This document shows, piece after piece, positions 8,597-15,501 of a DNA stretch of 31,384 bases. The stretch comes from Candidatus Uhrbacteria bacterium (GTDB lineage Bacteria > Patescibacteriota > Patescibacteriia > JACQRZ01). The notes below the pieces were generated by a model. It did not search any database. It was not told where the DNA came from and saw nothing but the letters and a program-made list of their open reading frames with translations. The stretch lies in contig JACQRZ010000056.1 of NCBI GenBank assembly GCA_016206235.1, positions 1-31,384 on the forward strand. The letters run 5' to 3'. The translations under genes and the position numbers were made by a program. Numbering within the stretch: position 1 is the first letter of the stretch; each line of letters begins with the position of its first letter.

Positions 8597-10390
8597 ATGC
8601 GTAACTTCTGTATCATTGCTCACATCGATCACGGCAAATCAACTCTTGCCGATCGACTTATTGAATATACGCATACCATCGACCGTCGGGAAATGAAAGC
8701 GCAGCTTCTCGACCAGATGGATCTTGAGCGAGAACGGGGTATAACGATTAAGCTTCAGCCAGTACGAATGGACTATCGTTCAAAAGGCAAAACAATAGTG
8801 CTCAATCTTATTGATACGCCCGGACATGTTGATTTTACCTATGAAGTATCTCGCTCTTTGGCGGCAGTTGAGGGAGCTATTCTCCTTGTTGATGCTTCGC
8901 AGGGAGTTCAAGCGCAAACACTTGCAAATCTCTACCTTGCCCTAGATCAAAATCTAACCATTATTCCGGTCATGAATAAAATTGATCTTGCAAGCGCGCG
9001 TCCAAATGAAGTACGTAATGAAATTGTGAATCTCCTTGGCTGCAGCTCTCATGATGTCTTGGCAGTATCGGCAAAAACCGGACAGGGTGTTACCGAACTT
9101 CTCGATTGTATCGTTGAAAAAATTCCTGATCCACAATCGAAGTATGACGATGAGTTTCGCGGCCTCATTTTTGACTCAGTCTATGATGAGTATAGGGGTG
9201 TGGTTGCGTATATTCGTGTCTTTTCTGGTAAACTCAAGAAGGGAGAGCATATTTCATTTATGGCAACTCGGGTTCACGGACAGGCTTTAGAGGTCGGCTA
9301 TTTTAAGCCAAAATACACTCCAACAGAACTTCTTTCCAATGGTGAAATAGGGTATATCGTTACTGGCTTAAAAGATGTCGATCAGTGTCGGGTCGGTGAT
9401 ACGATCATTTCTTCTCGCAGTGACCACATTGATGCTTTGCCGGGATATAAGGAGGTAAAGCCAATGGTATTTGCAGGACTTTTTTGCAAAGACGGGGATA
9501 GCTACAAATATCTTCGGGAAGCAGTACATAAACTCAAGTTGAACGACGCTGCATTTTCCTTTGAACCCGAACATTCTCCGGCACTTGGCTTTGGATTTCG
9601 ATGCGGTTTTTTGGGCCTTCTCCATCTGGAGATTGTACAAGAACGACTCAAACGAGAGTACGATCTTGATCTTATTGTTACCATACCATCGGTTGCATAT
9701 ATAGTGACAATGCTTTCGGCTGAAATTCGAACCATTCATGGGCCGCTCGAACTGCCAGAATCCCATTACTATACGTCAATCAAGGAGCCGTGGGTACGGG
9801 CTGATATTGTTACGCCAGAATCAACGATAGGATCGTGTATAGCGCTTGCAACAGAGAAGTTTGGCATCTATAAAAATACGGAATATCTTTCAGGTGATGC
9901 CTCCTCGCCTCACCGCCGTGTTATTTTGCACTTTGAATTGCCGCTTTCTGCCATCTTGGTTGATTTTTACGACAAGTTGAAGAGCATTACGTCGGGTTAC
10001 GCATCGATGAATTATGAGTTTAGCGACTATCGCAATGCAGATATCGTACGGCTTGATGTCCAGGTAGCAGGCGAGAGTGTGGAAGCTCTTGCGTCAATTG
10101 TCTATAAAGATCAAAGCTACTCTATTGGACGAAAGATAGTCGAGTCCTTGAAAAAAATATTGCCACGTAAGCAATTTGAAATTAAAATACAGGCCAGTGT
10201 TGGCAGTAAGGTGATTGCATCTGAACGTATTTCGGCCCTGAGAAAAGATGTGACAGCCAAGCTGTACGGTGGTGATGTCTCACGTAAGCAAAAACTCCTC
10301 GAAAAGCAGAAAAAAGGAAAAAAGCGCATGGCACACACCGGCCATGTGGATATACCGACAGAAGCGTATTTGAGCATTCTCAAGAGATAA
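8597..10390 (+). CDS. lepA: Elongation factor 4 (LepA)
   Basis: A ribosome-bound GTPase that back-translocates or remodels stalled ribosomes. The 597-aa protein has the G1 motif AHIDHGKST (8-16), G3 DTPGHVDF, G4 NKID, the G2 threonine in RERGITIK, EF-G-like domains II, III and V, and the LepA-specific C-terminal domain. That domain has the hallmark FGFRCGFLGLLH segment and ends in GKKRMAHTGHVDIPTEAYLSILKR, split here only by reading. Full length, no truncation. No Shine-Dalgarno sequence is seen; translation is probably coupled to mreC, 6 nt upstream. Confidence 0.97.
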   Translation: MRNFCIIAHIDHGKSTLADRLIEYTHTIDRREMKAQLLDQMDLERERGITIKLQPVRMDYRSKGKTIVLNLIDTPGHVDFTYEVSRSLAAVEGAILLVDASQGVQAQTLANLYLALDQNLTIIPVMNKIDLASARPNEVRNEIVNLLGCSSHDVLAVSAKTGQGVTELLDCIVEKIPDPQSKYDDEFRGLIFDSVYDEYRGVVAYIRVFSGKLKKGEHISFMATRVHGQALEVGYFKPKYTPTELLSNGEIGYIVTGLKDVDQCRVGDTIISSRSDHIDALPGYKEVKPMVFAGLFCKDGDSYKYLREAVHKLKLNDAAFSFEPEHSPALGFGFRCGFLGLLHLEIVQERLKREYDLDLIVTIPSVAYIVTMLSAEIRTIHGPLELPESHYYTSIKEPWVRADIVTPESTIGSCIALATEKFGIYKNTEYLSGDASSPHRRVILHFELPLSAILVDFYDKLKSITSGYASMNYEFSDYRNADIVRLDVQVAGESVEALASIVYKDQSYSIGRKIVESLKKILPRKQFEIKIQASVGSKVIASERISALRKDVTAKLYGGDVSRKQKLLEKQKKGKKRMAHTGHVDIPTEAYLSILKR

Positions 10391-10492
10391 TTATGGGCGT
10401 ATGTTGGAGAACCTGAGCACGATCTTGAAATCTATGAACAGTGGGTGCCAACGTCGCTTCTTTTTGCTAAAAAAACACAAGATAACACTTGA
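10391..10492 (+). other. Protein-like sequence in the lepA frame after its stop
   Basis: Directly after the lepA TAA the same frame stays open for 33 codons to a TGA (10490-10492). It reads LWAYVGEPEHDLEIYEQWVP and then TSLLFAKKTQDNT, with protein-like composition but no start codon. It may be the 3' remnant of a lost gene. I do not recognise the family. Readthrough of the TAA is not suggested, because LepA ends at its normal place. Confidence 0.3.
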
Positions 10493-10519
10493 CGTCATAC
10501 CATAACCACTTCATTTATA
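10489..10519 (+). promoter_or_regulatory. Candidate promoter of the small membrane-protein genes
   Basis: TTGACG (10489-10494) is followed after 19 nt by TTTATA (10514-10519); at 17 nt the hexamer is CATTTA. ACCATA (10499-10504) and TATGGT (10518-10523) form a 6-bp inverted repeat around the -10 and could be an operator. The -10 is weak. Confidence 0.35.
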
Positions 10520-10541
10520 TGGTAAGCTGTGATATGCTGCA

Positions 10542-10572
10542 AAAGGAGGTCATGGATTACGCTTCAATATGA
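10542..10572 (+). promoter_or_regulatory. Strong Shine-Dalgarno and six-codon leader ORF
   Basis: AAAGGAGGT (10542-10550) is the best ribosome-binding sequence seen in the window. It sits 1 nt before an ATG (10552) that opens a six-residue frame, MDYASI, ending in TGA at 10570-10572. That TGA overlaps the ATG of the next small gene (10569) as ATGA. The SD is too close for ideal use at 10552 and far (18 nt) from 10569, so which start it serves is uncertain. Coupling through the mini-ORF is possible. Confidence 0.45.
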
Positions 10573-10667
10573 GAACAAAACGACAAAAACAAATCATGGT
10601 TATTATCATAGGAATCGTTGCCTTTAGCTTGGTTGTAACATCTTTTTTGCCATATTTTCCTTTTTAA
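10569..10667 (+). CDS. Small single-pass membrane peptide, 32 aa, unknown
   Basis: Reads MRTKRQKQIMVIIIGIVAFS, then LVVTSFLPYFPF, then TAA. It has a strongly basic N-terminus (R2, K4, R5, K7) followed by one hydrophobic helix (about 9-27), as in small bitopic membrane proteins with the N-terminus inside. The reading frame begins in an ATGA overlap with a six-codon leader ORF under a strong Shine-Dalgarno sequence, and the next membrane-protein gene starts 4 nt after its stop. I do not recognise a family. The clear topology, SD and tight spacing argue that it is real. Confidence 0.55.
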   Translation: MRTKRQKQIMVIIIGIVAFSLVVTSFLPYFPF

Positions 10668-10671
10668 TGCT

Positions 10672-11058
10672 ATGTCTCAACCTATTCTAATGAAAACGTG
10701 CGCAGGTACAGAAAAGTACTATCAGAAAAAACGAAAAAGCTTGACGTATGAGCACTCTCTGCTCGTTGTTGCAAGTTTTGTATTGCTTTTTTCAACATTC
10801 CTCACTGTATCAACGGGTTTAAAAGCACAGGAATTCGCAGCATCTGTATCAGCGTCAGTTCCTGAGACACCCTACAATTCGCTTACAACGAAAAACAAGA
10901 TGATATTCTGGTGGAATAAACTTGATCCATATACGCAATTGATGATCCAAAGCGGATCAGGTCTTGTTTTTGTCACATGTATTGCCCTGATACTCCAACT
11001 CCAGCATCGCCATATTGTCCGCCACAAACTTACACCAATACCATCAACGGCGTCTTAA
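10672..11058 (+). CDS. Unknown membrane protein, two predicted helices
   Basis: 128 aa, no family recognised. The first part is basic and cytoplasmic-looking (KKRKSLTYEHS), followed by a hydrophobic helix at about 28-48 (LLVVASFVLLFSTFLTVSTGL). An extracytoplasmic middle part contains Trp and Tyr (WWNKLDPYTQ), then a second helix at about 92-109 (GSGLVFVTCIALILQL) and a short basic tail with many His. Both ends are predicted inside. It starts 4 nt after the 32-aa membrane peptide and stops 10 nt before recJ, so all three may share a transcript. It could belong with the small peptide as an envelope module; that is a guess from position only. Confidence 0.65.
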   Translation: MSQPILMKTCAGTEKYYQKKRKSLTYEHSLLVVASFVLLFSTFLTVSTGLKAQEFAASVSASVPETPYNSLTTKNKMIFWWNKLDPYTQLMIQSGSGLVFVTCIALILQLQHRHIVRHKLTPIPSTAS

Positions 11059-11068
11059 CGTTCATTTT

Positions 11069-12877
11069 ATGACAAAACAATGGGTGTTACCATCATTGAT
11101 TGATGACGATTTGAAGCTGCAATGCTCAGACATCCACCCTGCAATTGTTCAAGTTCTTTATAACAGAGGTATTACAACTCATAAGGAAATACAAGATTTT
11201 TTACAACCTGACTACAGGCTCCACGTCCATGATCCTTTTTTATTTGATGACATGGACCGTGCAATAAAACGTATCATTGAGGCGATATTTGAGAATCAGC
11301 ATATTACCATCTATGGTGATTACGACGTTGATGGTGTATGTGCGAGTACCGTCTTGTACGACGTCCTCGAGACGTTAGGCTCTGATGTTGACGTGCATAT
11401 GAATCATCGTGAAAAGGAAGGATATGGACTTCATATGCCAGCCATTGAGGAGCTTATACAAAGGGGTACCCGTTTGATTATTACCAATGATTTGGGTATT
11501 TCAAATAAAGATGAGGTTGCTTTTGCAACAAAAATGGGTGTTGATGTTATTATAACCGACCATCACCACGTGCCTGAGCGACCAGAGGATATACCACAGG
11601 CTTTTGCCATTATCCATCCCATGGTACATGCTGATAGATACCCGTTCAAATATCTTGCAGGTGGTGGTACCGCGTTTAAGTTAGTACAAGGACTTTTACG
11701 TACACATACTGATTCAGCGTTTGTCGATTTGCGCGCACAATGTAGGGATGAGCAAGGCAGATTAATACATTGGGAAACATTTGAAAAATGGCTTCTCGAT
11801 GCCGTATGTATTTCAACGATCGGTGACTGCATGCCTTTGAAGGGAGAAAATCGAGCTCTCGTATATTACGGGCTCCGGGTCCTTAACAAAACACGGAGAA
11901 AGGGCTTGCGAGCACTTATGAATGCACTTCGCCTGCGCTCTCGAGCACAGGAACATGCAACATGTGAAACAATACGTTTTTATATTGGCCCCCGCATCAA
12001 TGCGGCAAGCAGAATGGATCATGCAAAAAATGCATTCGATCTTTTGACGACAAAGCATGACGATAGAGCAGAGAAGCTAGCCTCGTACCTTGAGGAAAAA
12101 AATGTTGAGCGCCAAAAAATAACAGAGCGCTTATTTCGAGAAGTTTGTGCGCAACTACAGGAGGACGTTGAGAAGGGTGCAAAAGTGCTTGTTGCATCGG
12201 GTGCTAACTGGCCGCTTGGCATCCTCGGTCTTGTTGCTGGAAAAATACTGTCAAAATTTTCCCGTCCTGTTTTTCTTGCGACAGAGATGAATGGTCTGCG
12301 GGCTGGCACTGCGCGAAGCATGTCGGAATTTCCACTTCCTCTCGTTTTCGACAAGGTTCAGCATCATTTCAGTCGTTTTGGGGGACACACAGTTGCTGGT
12401 GGCTTTGCATTAAAGGAATCAACAGATTTCGCAACGCTAAAGGCCGAGTTACTTTTACTTGCCGATCAAATGCTCAAGGCTGAAGATCTTATACAGCAAC
12501 TTCGCATTGATACCCTTCTTGAGCCGCACGACCTTACGTGGGATTTTTGGCAGGCTGTTCGTCGATTAGAACCTTTTGGCGAAGGAAACAGTAAGCCAGT
12601 ATTCCTCCTTGCAAAGGTTCAAATCGATGATATGAAAAAAGTTGGCAAGAAGGCAAACCATCTCCAGCTTTTTATCAACAAAAATGGGCGCATATGCAAA
12701 ACGATAGGATTTGACCAGGGACACTGGTTTGATAAATTGAAAAAAGATGATTTTGTTGATATTGCCTTTGAGCTTGATGAGAATGAGTGGAATGGTAGAC
12801 GAGAACTACAATGTACGATTATTGACATACGACCTTCGCATACCCCAACATATGACACATGCATTTACAATCCATAG
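11069..12877 (+). CDS. recJ: Single-stranded-DNA exonuclease RecJ
   Basis: A 5'-3' single-strand exonuclease of recombination and mismatch repair. I chose the ATG at 11069 (602 aa); upstream codons in this frame lie inside the previous gene. DHH phosphoesterase motifs are visible: DYDVDGVCAST (motif I), ITNDLGIS (motif II), DHHHVPE (motif III, the DHH), IGDCMPLKGENR, and RINAASRMDHA. The DHHA1 domain follows with SGANWPLGILGLVAGK and FGGHTVAGGFAL, then a C-terminal OB-like domain beginning near RLEPFGEGNSKP. The length is near the family norm. The 3' end overlaps rnhA by 26 nt in another frame. Confidence 0.95.
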   Translation: MTKQWVLPSLIDDDLKLQCSDIHPAIVQVLYNRGITTHKEIQDFLQPDYRLHVHDPFLFDDMDRAIKRIIEAIFENQHITIYGDYDVDGVCASTVLYDVLETLGSDVDVHMNHREKEGYGLHMPAIEELIQRGTRLIITNDLGISNKDEVAFATKMGVDVIITDHHHVPERPEDIPQAFAIIHPMVHADRYPFKYLAGGGTAFKLVQGLLRTHTDSAFVDLRAQCRDEQGRLIHWETFEKWLLDAVCISTIGDCMPLKGENRALVYYGLRVLNKTRRKGLRALMNALRLRSRAQEHATCETIRFYIGPRINAASRMDHAKNAFDLLTTKHDDRAEKLASYLEEKNVERQKITERLFREVCAQLQEDVEKGAKVLVASGANWPLGILGLVAGKILSKFSRPVFLATEMNGLRAGTARSMSEFPLPLVFDKVQHHFSRFGGHTVAGGFALKESTDFATLKAELLLLADQMLKAEDLIQQLRIDTLLEPHDLTWDFWQAVRRLEPFGEGNSKPVFLLAKVQIDDMKKVGKKANHLQLFINKNGRICKTIGFDQGHWFDKLKKDDFVDIAFELDENEWNGRRELQCTIIDIRPSHTPTYDTCIYNP

Positions 12878-13265
12878 CGACGGAGGAGCGCGTGGTAATC
12901 CTGGTCATGCCGGTATAGGGGCTGTTATTCAAGATACTCAAACAGGTGACCGGTATTTCGTCAAAAAATACATCGGGTGCACAACAAACAACCAAGCAGA
13001 GTACCGTGCGTTGCTTGCGGGCCTTGAGAAAACACTGGAATTAGGAGCGCAAGAAGTACGCTGCTATCTGGATAGCGAGCTTGTGGTAAAACAACTCAAC
13101 CGCGAATACCGAGTAAAAGATCCCGATCTTTCAAAGCTTTTTATCCAAGTATGGAACCTCAGCGCTCTTTTTAAAAAAATATCGTTTCACCATGTGAGAC
13201 GTGAGCAAAATAAGGCCGCTGACAAGCTTGTCAACGAAGCGATTGACGAAGCCCTGAATATGTAG
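12852..13265 (+). CDS. rnhA: Ribonuclease HI
   Basis: Degrades the RNA strand of RNA-DNA hybrids. The ATG at 12852 gives 137 aa beginning MTHAFTIHSDGGARGNPG, the normal RNase HI N-terminus. The four acidic catalytic positions are readable: Asp in HSDGGARG, Glu in NNQAEYRALLAGL, Asp in YLDSELVVKQLN and Asp in NKAADKLVNEA, with the HVRREQN loop His nearby. It lacks the basic protrusion of E. coli RNase HI, as in the shorter archaeal and actinobacterial-type forms. It overlaps recJ by 26 nt, and its last codons contain the -35 of the RNase P RNA promoter. Confidence 0.92.
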   Translation: MTHAFTIHSDGGARGNPGHAGIGAVIQDTQTGDRYFVKKYIGCTTNNQAEYRALLAGLEKTLELGAQEVRCYLDSELVVKQLNREYRVKDPDLSKLFIQVWNLSALFKKISFHHVRREQNKAADKLVNEAIDEALNM

Positions 13266-13271
13266 TATACT
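13243..13271 (+). promoter_or_regulatory. Promoter of the RNase P RNA gene
   Basis: TTGACG (13243-13248), a 17-nt spacer and TATACT (13266-13271) form one of the two best sigma-70-type promoters in the window. The -35 lies in the last codons of rnhA. Initiation near 13278 would give about 20 nt of leader before helix P1 of the RNA. Confidence 0.75.
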
Positions 13272-13500
13272 CTAGTCATTGTTTTACATGGCTGAACTTT
13301 GATAATACAAAGCAATCCGGGTGGCTGCCCCCCTACCATTTTTTGCTGTGCATAGACTTTATTCGATGAAATAAAGACGAAGTCGCTTCGCTCTCTTATA
13401 CTCAATATCGTATGTCCATGGATGAAATTGGCAGGGGGGAGGAAAGTCCGAACATCCTCCCCGAAGAATGCGGGGTGTCAGGGTAGTCGCTAACGGCGAC

Positions 13501-13668
13501 CTAAGCTATTCTAGAGCACTACGCATTGCACCGAGGAAAATCGATCAGTCCAATACCAGAATTGATTGGTTATCTCGGCACAATGAAGCTCTTGGAGACA
13601 CTTACGGGACAGTGTTCTTGCCTAAAGACGGGCAAGGATTTCGCTGCATTGATGAAATGCAGCGGAGC
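13501..13668 (+). other. rnpB expansion 1, between P8 and CR-II
   Basis: In E. coli the corresponding stretch is a short P9 hairpin and a few nucleotides. Here about 168 nt hold several stems: ATTG/CAAT plus CCGAG/CTCGG (13525-13535 with 13574-13584), CTTGCC/GGCAAG (13617-13622 with 13631-13636) and an 8-bp stem CGCTGCAT/ATGCAGCG (13642-13649 with 13657-13664). It ends directly before the conserved GAGCAACAGAAA. Boundaries are approximate. Confidence 0.65.
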
Positions 13669-13676
13669 AACAGAAA

Positions 13677-13727
13677 AGTCCTCGATTATGAAAAAAGAGG
13701 AGTTTTTTCATGATGAATGAAAGAACA
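13677..13727 (+). other. rnpB insertion 2, inside conserved CR-II (J11/12)
   Basis: Removing about 51 nt would join ACAGAAA (13670-13676) to AAATACCGCC (13728-13737), restoring the usual ACAGAAA..AnACCGCC strand. The insert carries a perfect 9-bp hairpin ATGAAAAAA/TTTTTTCAT (13688-13696 with 13703-13711, loop GAGGAG). The exact ends could shift by a few bases. Confidence 0.6.
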
Positions 13728-13778
13728 AAATACCGCCCTCCGATGCGAAGCAATGGAGGGTAAGGGTGAAATGGTGTG

Positions 13779-13885
13779 GAGATTCAATGAAGAGTCGACT
13801 CGCCTGCGTTTTGCCATATTGCATACATCTCAAACATAGTGTCGTTCGTTTTATTGAGATGCTATGAATGGCAAAACGCAGGCGG
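13779..13885 (+). other. rnpB insertion 3, inside the P13 loop
   Basis: P13 TGGTGTG/CGCACCA normally closes directly on the GGUAAGAG loop, here at 13886-13893. About 107 nt are inserted on the 5' side of that loop. They contain a perfect 16-bp stem (13801-13816 with 13869-13884) enclosing a second 8-bp stem CATCTCAA/TTGAGATG (13826-13833 with 13854-13861). The L13 sequence itself is intact. Confidence 0.75.
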
Positions 13886-14079
13886 GGTAAGAGCGCACCA
13901 GAGCCGCAGCGATGCGGCTGCTTGGCAAACACCTACCAGATGCAAGAGTACGATACGCTCGCATGACCCTGTGAGCAATTACAGGGCTAGAGAGATAGTC
14001 ACCGCCGCTTTTAGCGGTACAGAATTCGGCTTATAGGATTGTTTTGTATTATCAGTATTCACCTTTTGATAGGACTTCC

Positions 14080-15492
14080 ATGAAACGCTCAGATATCGTT
14101 TTTGCTGCTGTTTCTGTTCCAATTGATCTTTTAATGCTATGGGCGGCAGGGAGTGCCGCTTATTTTTTGCGTTTCCAGACGTTTTCCGATATTCGGCCGG
14201 TCATTTTCTCTTTGCCATTTTCGCAGTACGCGGGGTACGTTATTCTTGTATCACTGTGGACTCTTCTCGTATTTACCTGCAGCGGCCTCTATACTATCGC
14301 GCACAATAAAATTCGAAACGAAATACAAAAAATTTTTATTGCGACAGCCGCAAGCATCATGGCGGTTATTGTTTTTATTTTTTTTATACACGAACTTTTT
14401 AGCTCACGATTTATCGTGCTTGCCGCATGGATCCTCTCATTTCTTTTTGTGAGTGTAGGGCGCATGGGATTGCGAGTTGTTCGTTTTATTCTCTATCGAA
14501 AGGGGATAGGGCTTCATAGTATTGCCGTCATTGGTTCGCAAAAAAAAACTGCTGAATTTTGTTCGTACATAGATGCATATCCAAATAGTGGATATAAATT
14601 GGCGTTGAGAGTCGCAGAATTTAGCGATTCCTCGCGACACCACTTAGCTGCGCTTGTGCAGCGAAATGAGCTTGACGAGATTTTTATTCTTGATAGCACA
14701 CTATCTCATGATCGTATTCAGGAGATCATCGATTTTTCTACGCTCCATCATATCGGTGTTCGTTACTCTGCAGACATTGTCGGAGCAAAAAAATTAGTCG
14801 TAAGCATGTTGGCAGGAGTGCCGCTTGTGGAAATTCAAAAAACGAGGCTTGACGGCTGGGGAAAAATTTGGAAGCGCATATTTGATGTTGGAGCATCGAT
14901 TCTCCTTCTCGGACTTCTTGCTCCTGTTTTTGCGCTCATCGCACTTGCAATTCGTATTGAATCGCCAGGGCCATTTATCTATCGCAATAAGCGCGTAGGT
15001 CAGCGCGGCCTTTTTAATACCTATAAATTCCGATCAATGTATGTCCGATACTGCACGGGACAAGACTACGACGCCTCAGGTAATGCGGAAAAACTGGAAA
15101 ATACTCTGATTAGAGAAAAAAGCGAGCGCGCTGGCCCTCTTTTTAAAATCCTTAATGATCCGCGGCGCACACACGTTGGGAGATTTCTTGAGCGTACAAG
15201 TCTTGACGAGCTACCTCAACTTTACAATGTTCTCAAAGGTACAATGAGTCTTGTCGGCCCCCGTCCTCATATGCCAAAGGAGGTTGCGGAATACCAACAG
15301 CACCATCACCAACTATTTAGTGTAAAACCGGGTGTTACAGGACTTGCTCAAATTGAGGGAAGGAGTGATCTTGATTTCGATGATGAGGCAAGGTTAGATA
15401 TTTATTATATCGAAAATTGGTCGCCATTCTTTGACTTTGTTATTCTTTGCAAAACCCCCTGGGCAGTGATTACGCGGAAATCCCGCGTGTGA
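14080..15492 (+). CDS. Polyprenyl-phosphate sugar-1-phosphate transferase (WbaP/WcaJ-like)
   Basis: Transfers a sugar-1-phosphate from a nucleotide sugar to undecaprenyl phosphate, the first step of a surface polysaccharide. I chose the ATG at 14080 (470 aa) because AGGA lies 6 nt upstream; an in-frame TTG exists at 14044, but it lies inside the RNase P RNA. The N-terminal half has about four or five membrane helices (residues 7-120), then a Rossmann-like middle domain. The C-terminal catalytic domain has a membrane helix (ILLLGLLAPVFALIALAI), the ESPGPFIYRNKRVG motif, YKFRSM, the DE pair in RTSLDELPQL, and SLVGPRPHMP. The acceptor sugar cannot be told from sequence. A glycosyltransferase follows after 9 nt. 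Confidence 0.93.
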   Translation: MKRSDIVFAAVSVPIDLLMLWAAGSAAYFLRFQTFSDIRPVIFSLPFSQYAGYVILVSLWTLLVFTCSGLYTIAHNKIRNEIQKIFIATAASIMAVIVFIFFIHELFSSRFIVLAAWILSFLFVSVGRMGLRVVRFILYRKGIGLHSIAVIGSQKKTAEFCSYIDAYPNSGYKLALRVAEFSDSSRHHLAALVQRNELDEIFILDSTLSHDRIQEIIDFSTLHHIGVRYSADIVGAKKLVVSMLAGVPLVEIQKTRLDGWGKIWKRIFDVGASILLLGLLAPVFALIALAIRIESPGPFIYRNKRVGQRGLFNTYKFRSMYVRYCTGQDYDASGNAEKLENTLIREKSERAGPLFKILNDPRRTHVGRFLERTSLDELPQLYNVLKGTMSLVGPRPHMPKEVAEYQQHHHQLFSVKPGVTGLAQIEGRSDLDFDDEARLDIYYIENWSPFFDFVILCKTPWAVITRKSRV

Positions 15493-15501
15493 GTGATTAG
15501 T

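Larger units (their letters stand above)
13300..14054 (+). ncRNA. rnpB: RNase P RNA, type A-like, about 755 nt with large insertions
   Basis: The ribozyme that removes tRNA 5' leaders. The 5' hallmark GAGGAAAGTCCG (13439-13450) and 3' hallmark ACAGAATTCGGCTTAT (14020-14035) are present. P4 pairs 13444-13452 with 14025-14032, keeping the bulged U (13447) and an A-T change where E. coli has G-C. P1 is 18 bp (13301-13318 with 14036-14053, one G-U). P2 pairs 13320-13326 with 13997-14003. P3 pairs 13328-13338 with 13429-13439. P8 is 13486-13500, P12 13736-13760, P13 13772-13778 with 13894-13900, P14 about 13902-13920 and P18 about 13970-13986. P16/P17 are not evident. Typical bacterial RNAs are 350-450 nt; the excess lies in three inserted regions, listed separately. 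Confidence 0.93.

Noticed and set aside
8597..10492. Stop-codon readthrough extending LepA by 33 residues
   Set aside because: LepA ends at its normal C-terminus and the stop is TAA; no recoding signal is visible.
13677..13885. Group I or group II intron in rnpB
   Set aside because: The inserts (51 and 107 nt) are far too short for a self-splicing intron and show only simple hairpins.
13468..14036. Possible small proteins of 64-81 aa inside the RNase P RNA
   Set aside because: They cover conserved RNase P helices, have no protein-like signature, and are explained by the RNA.
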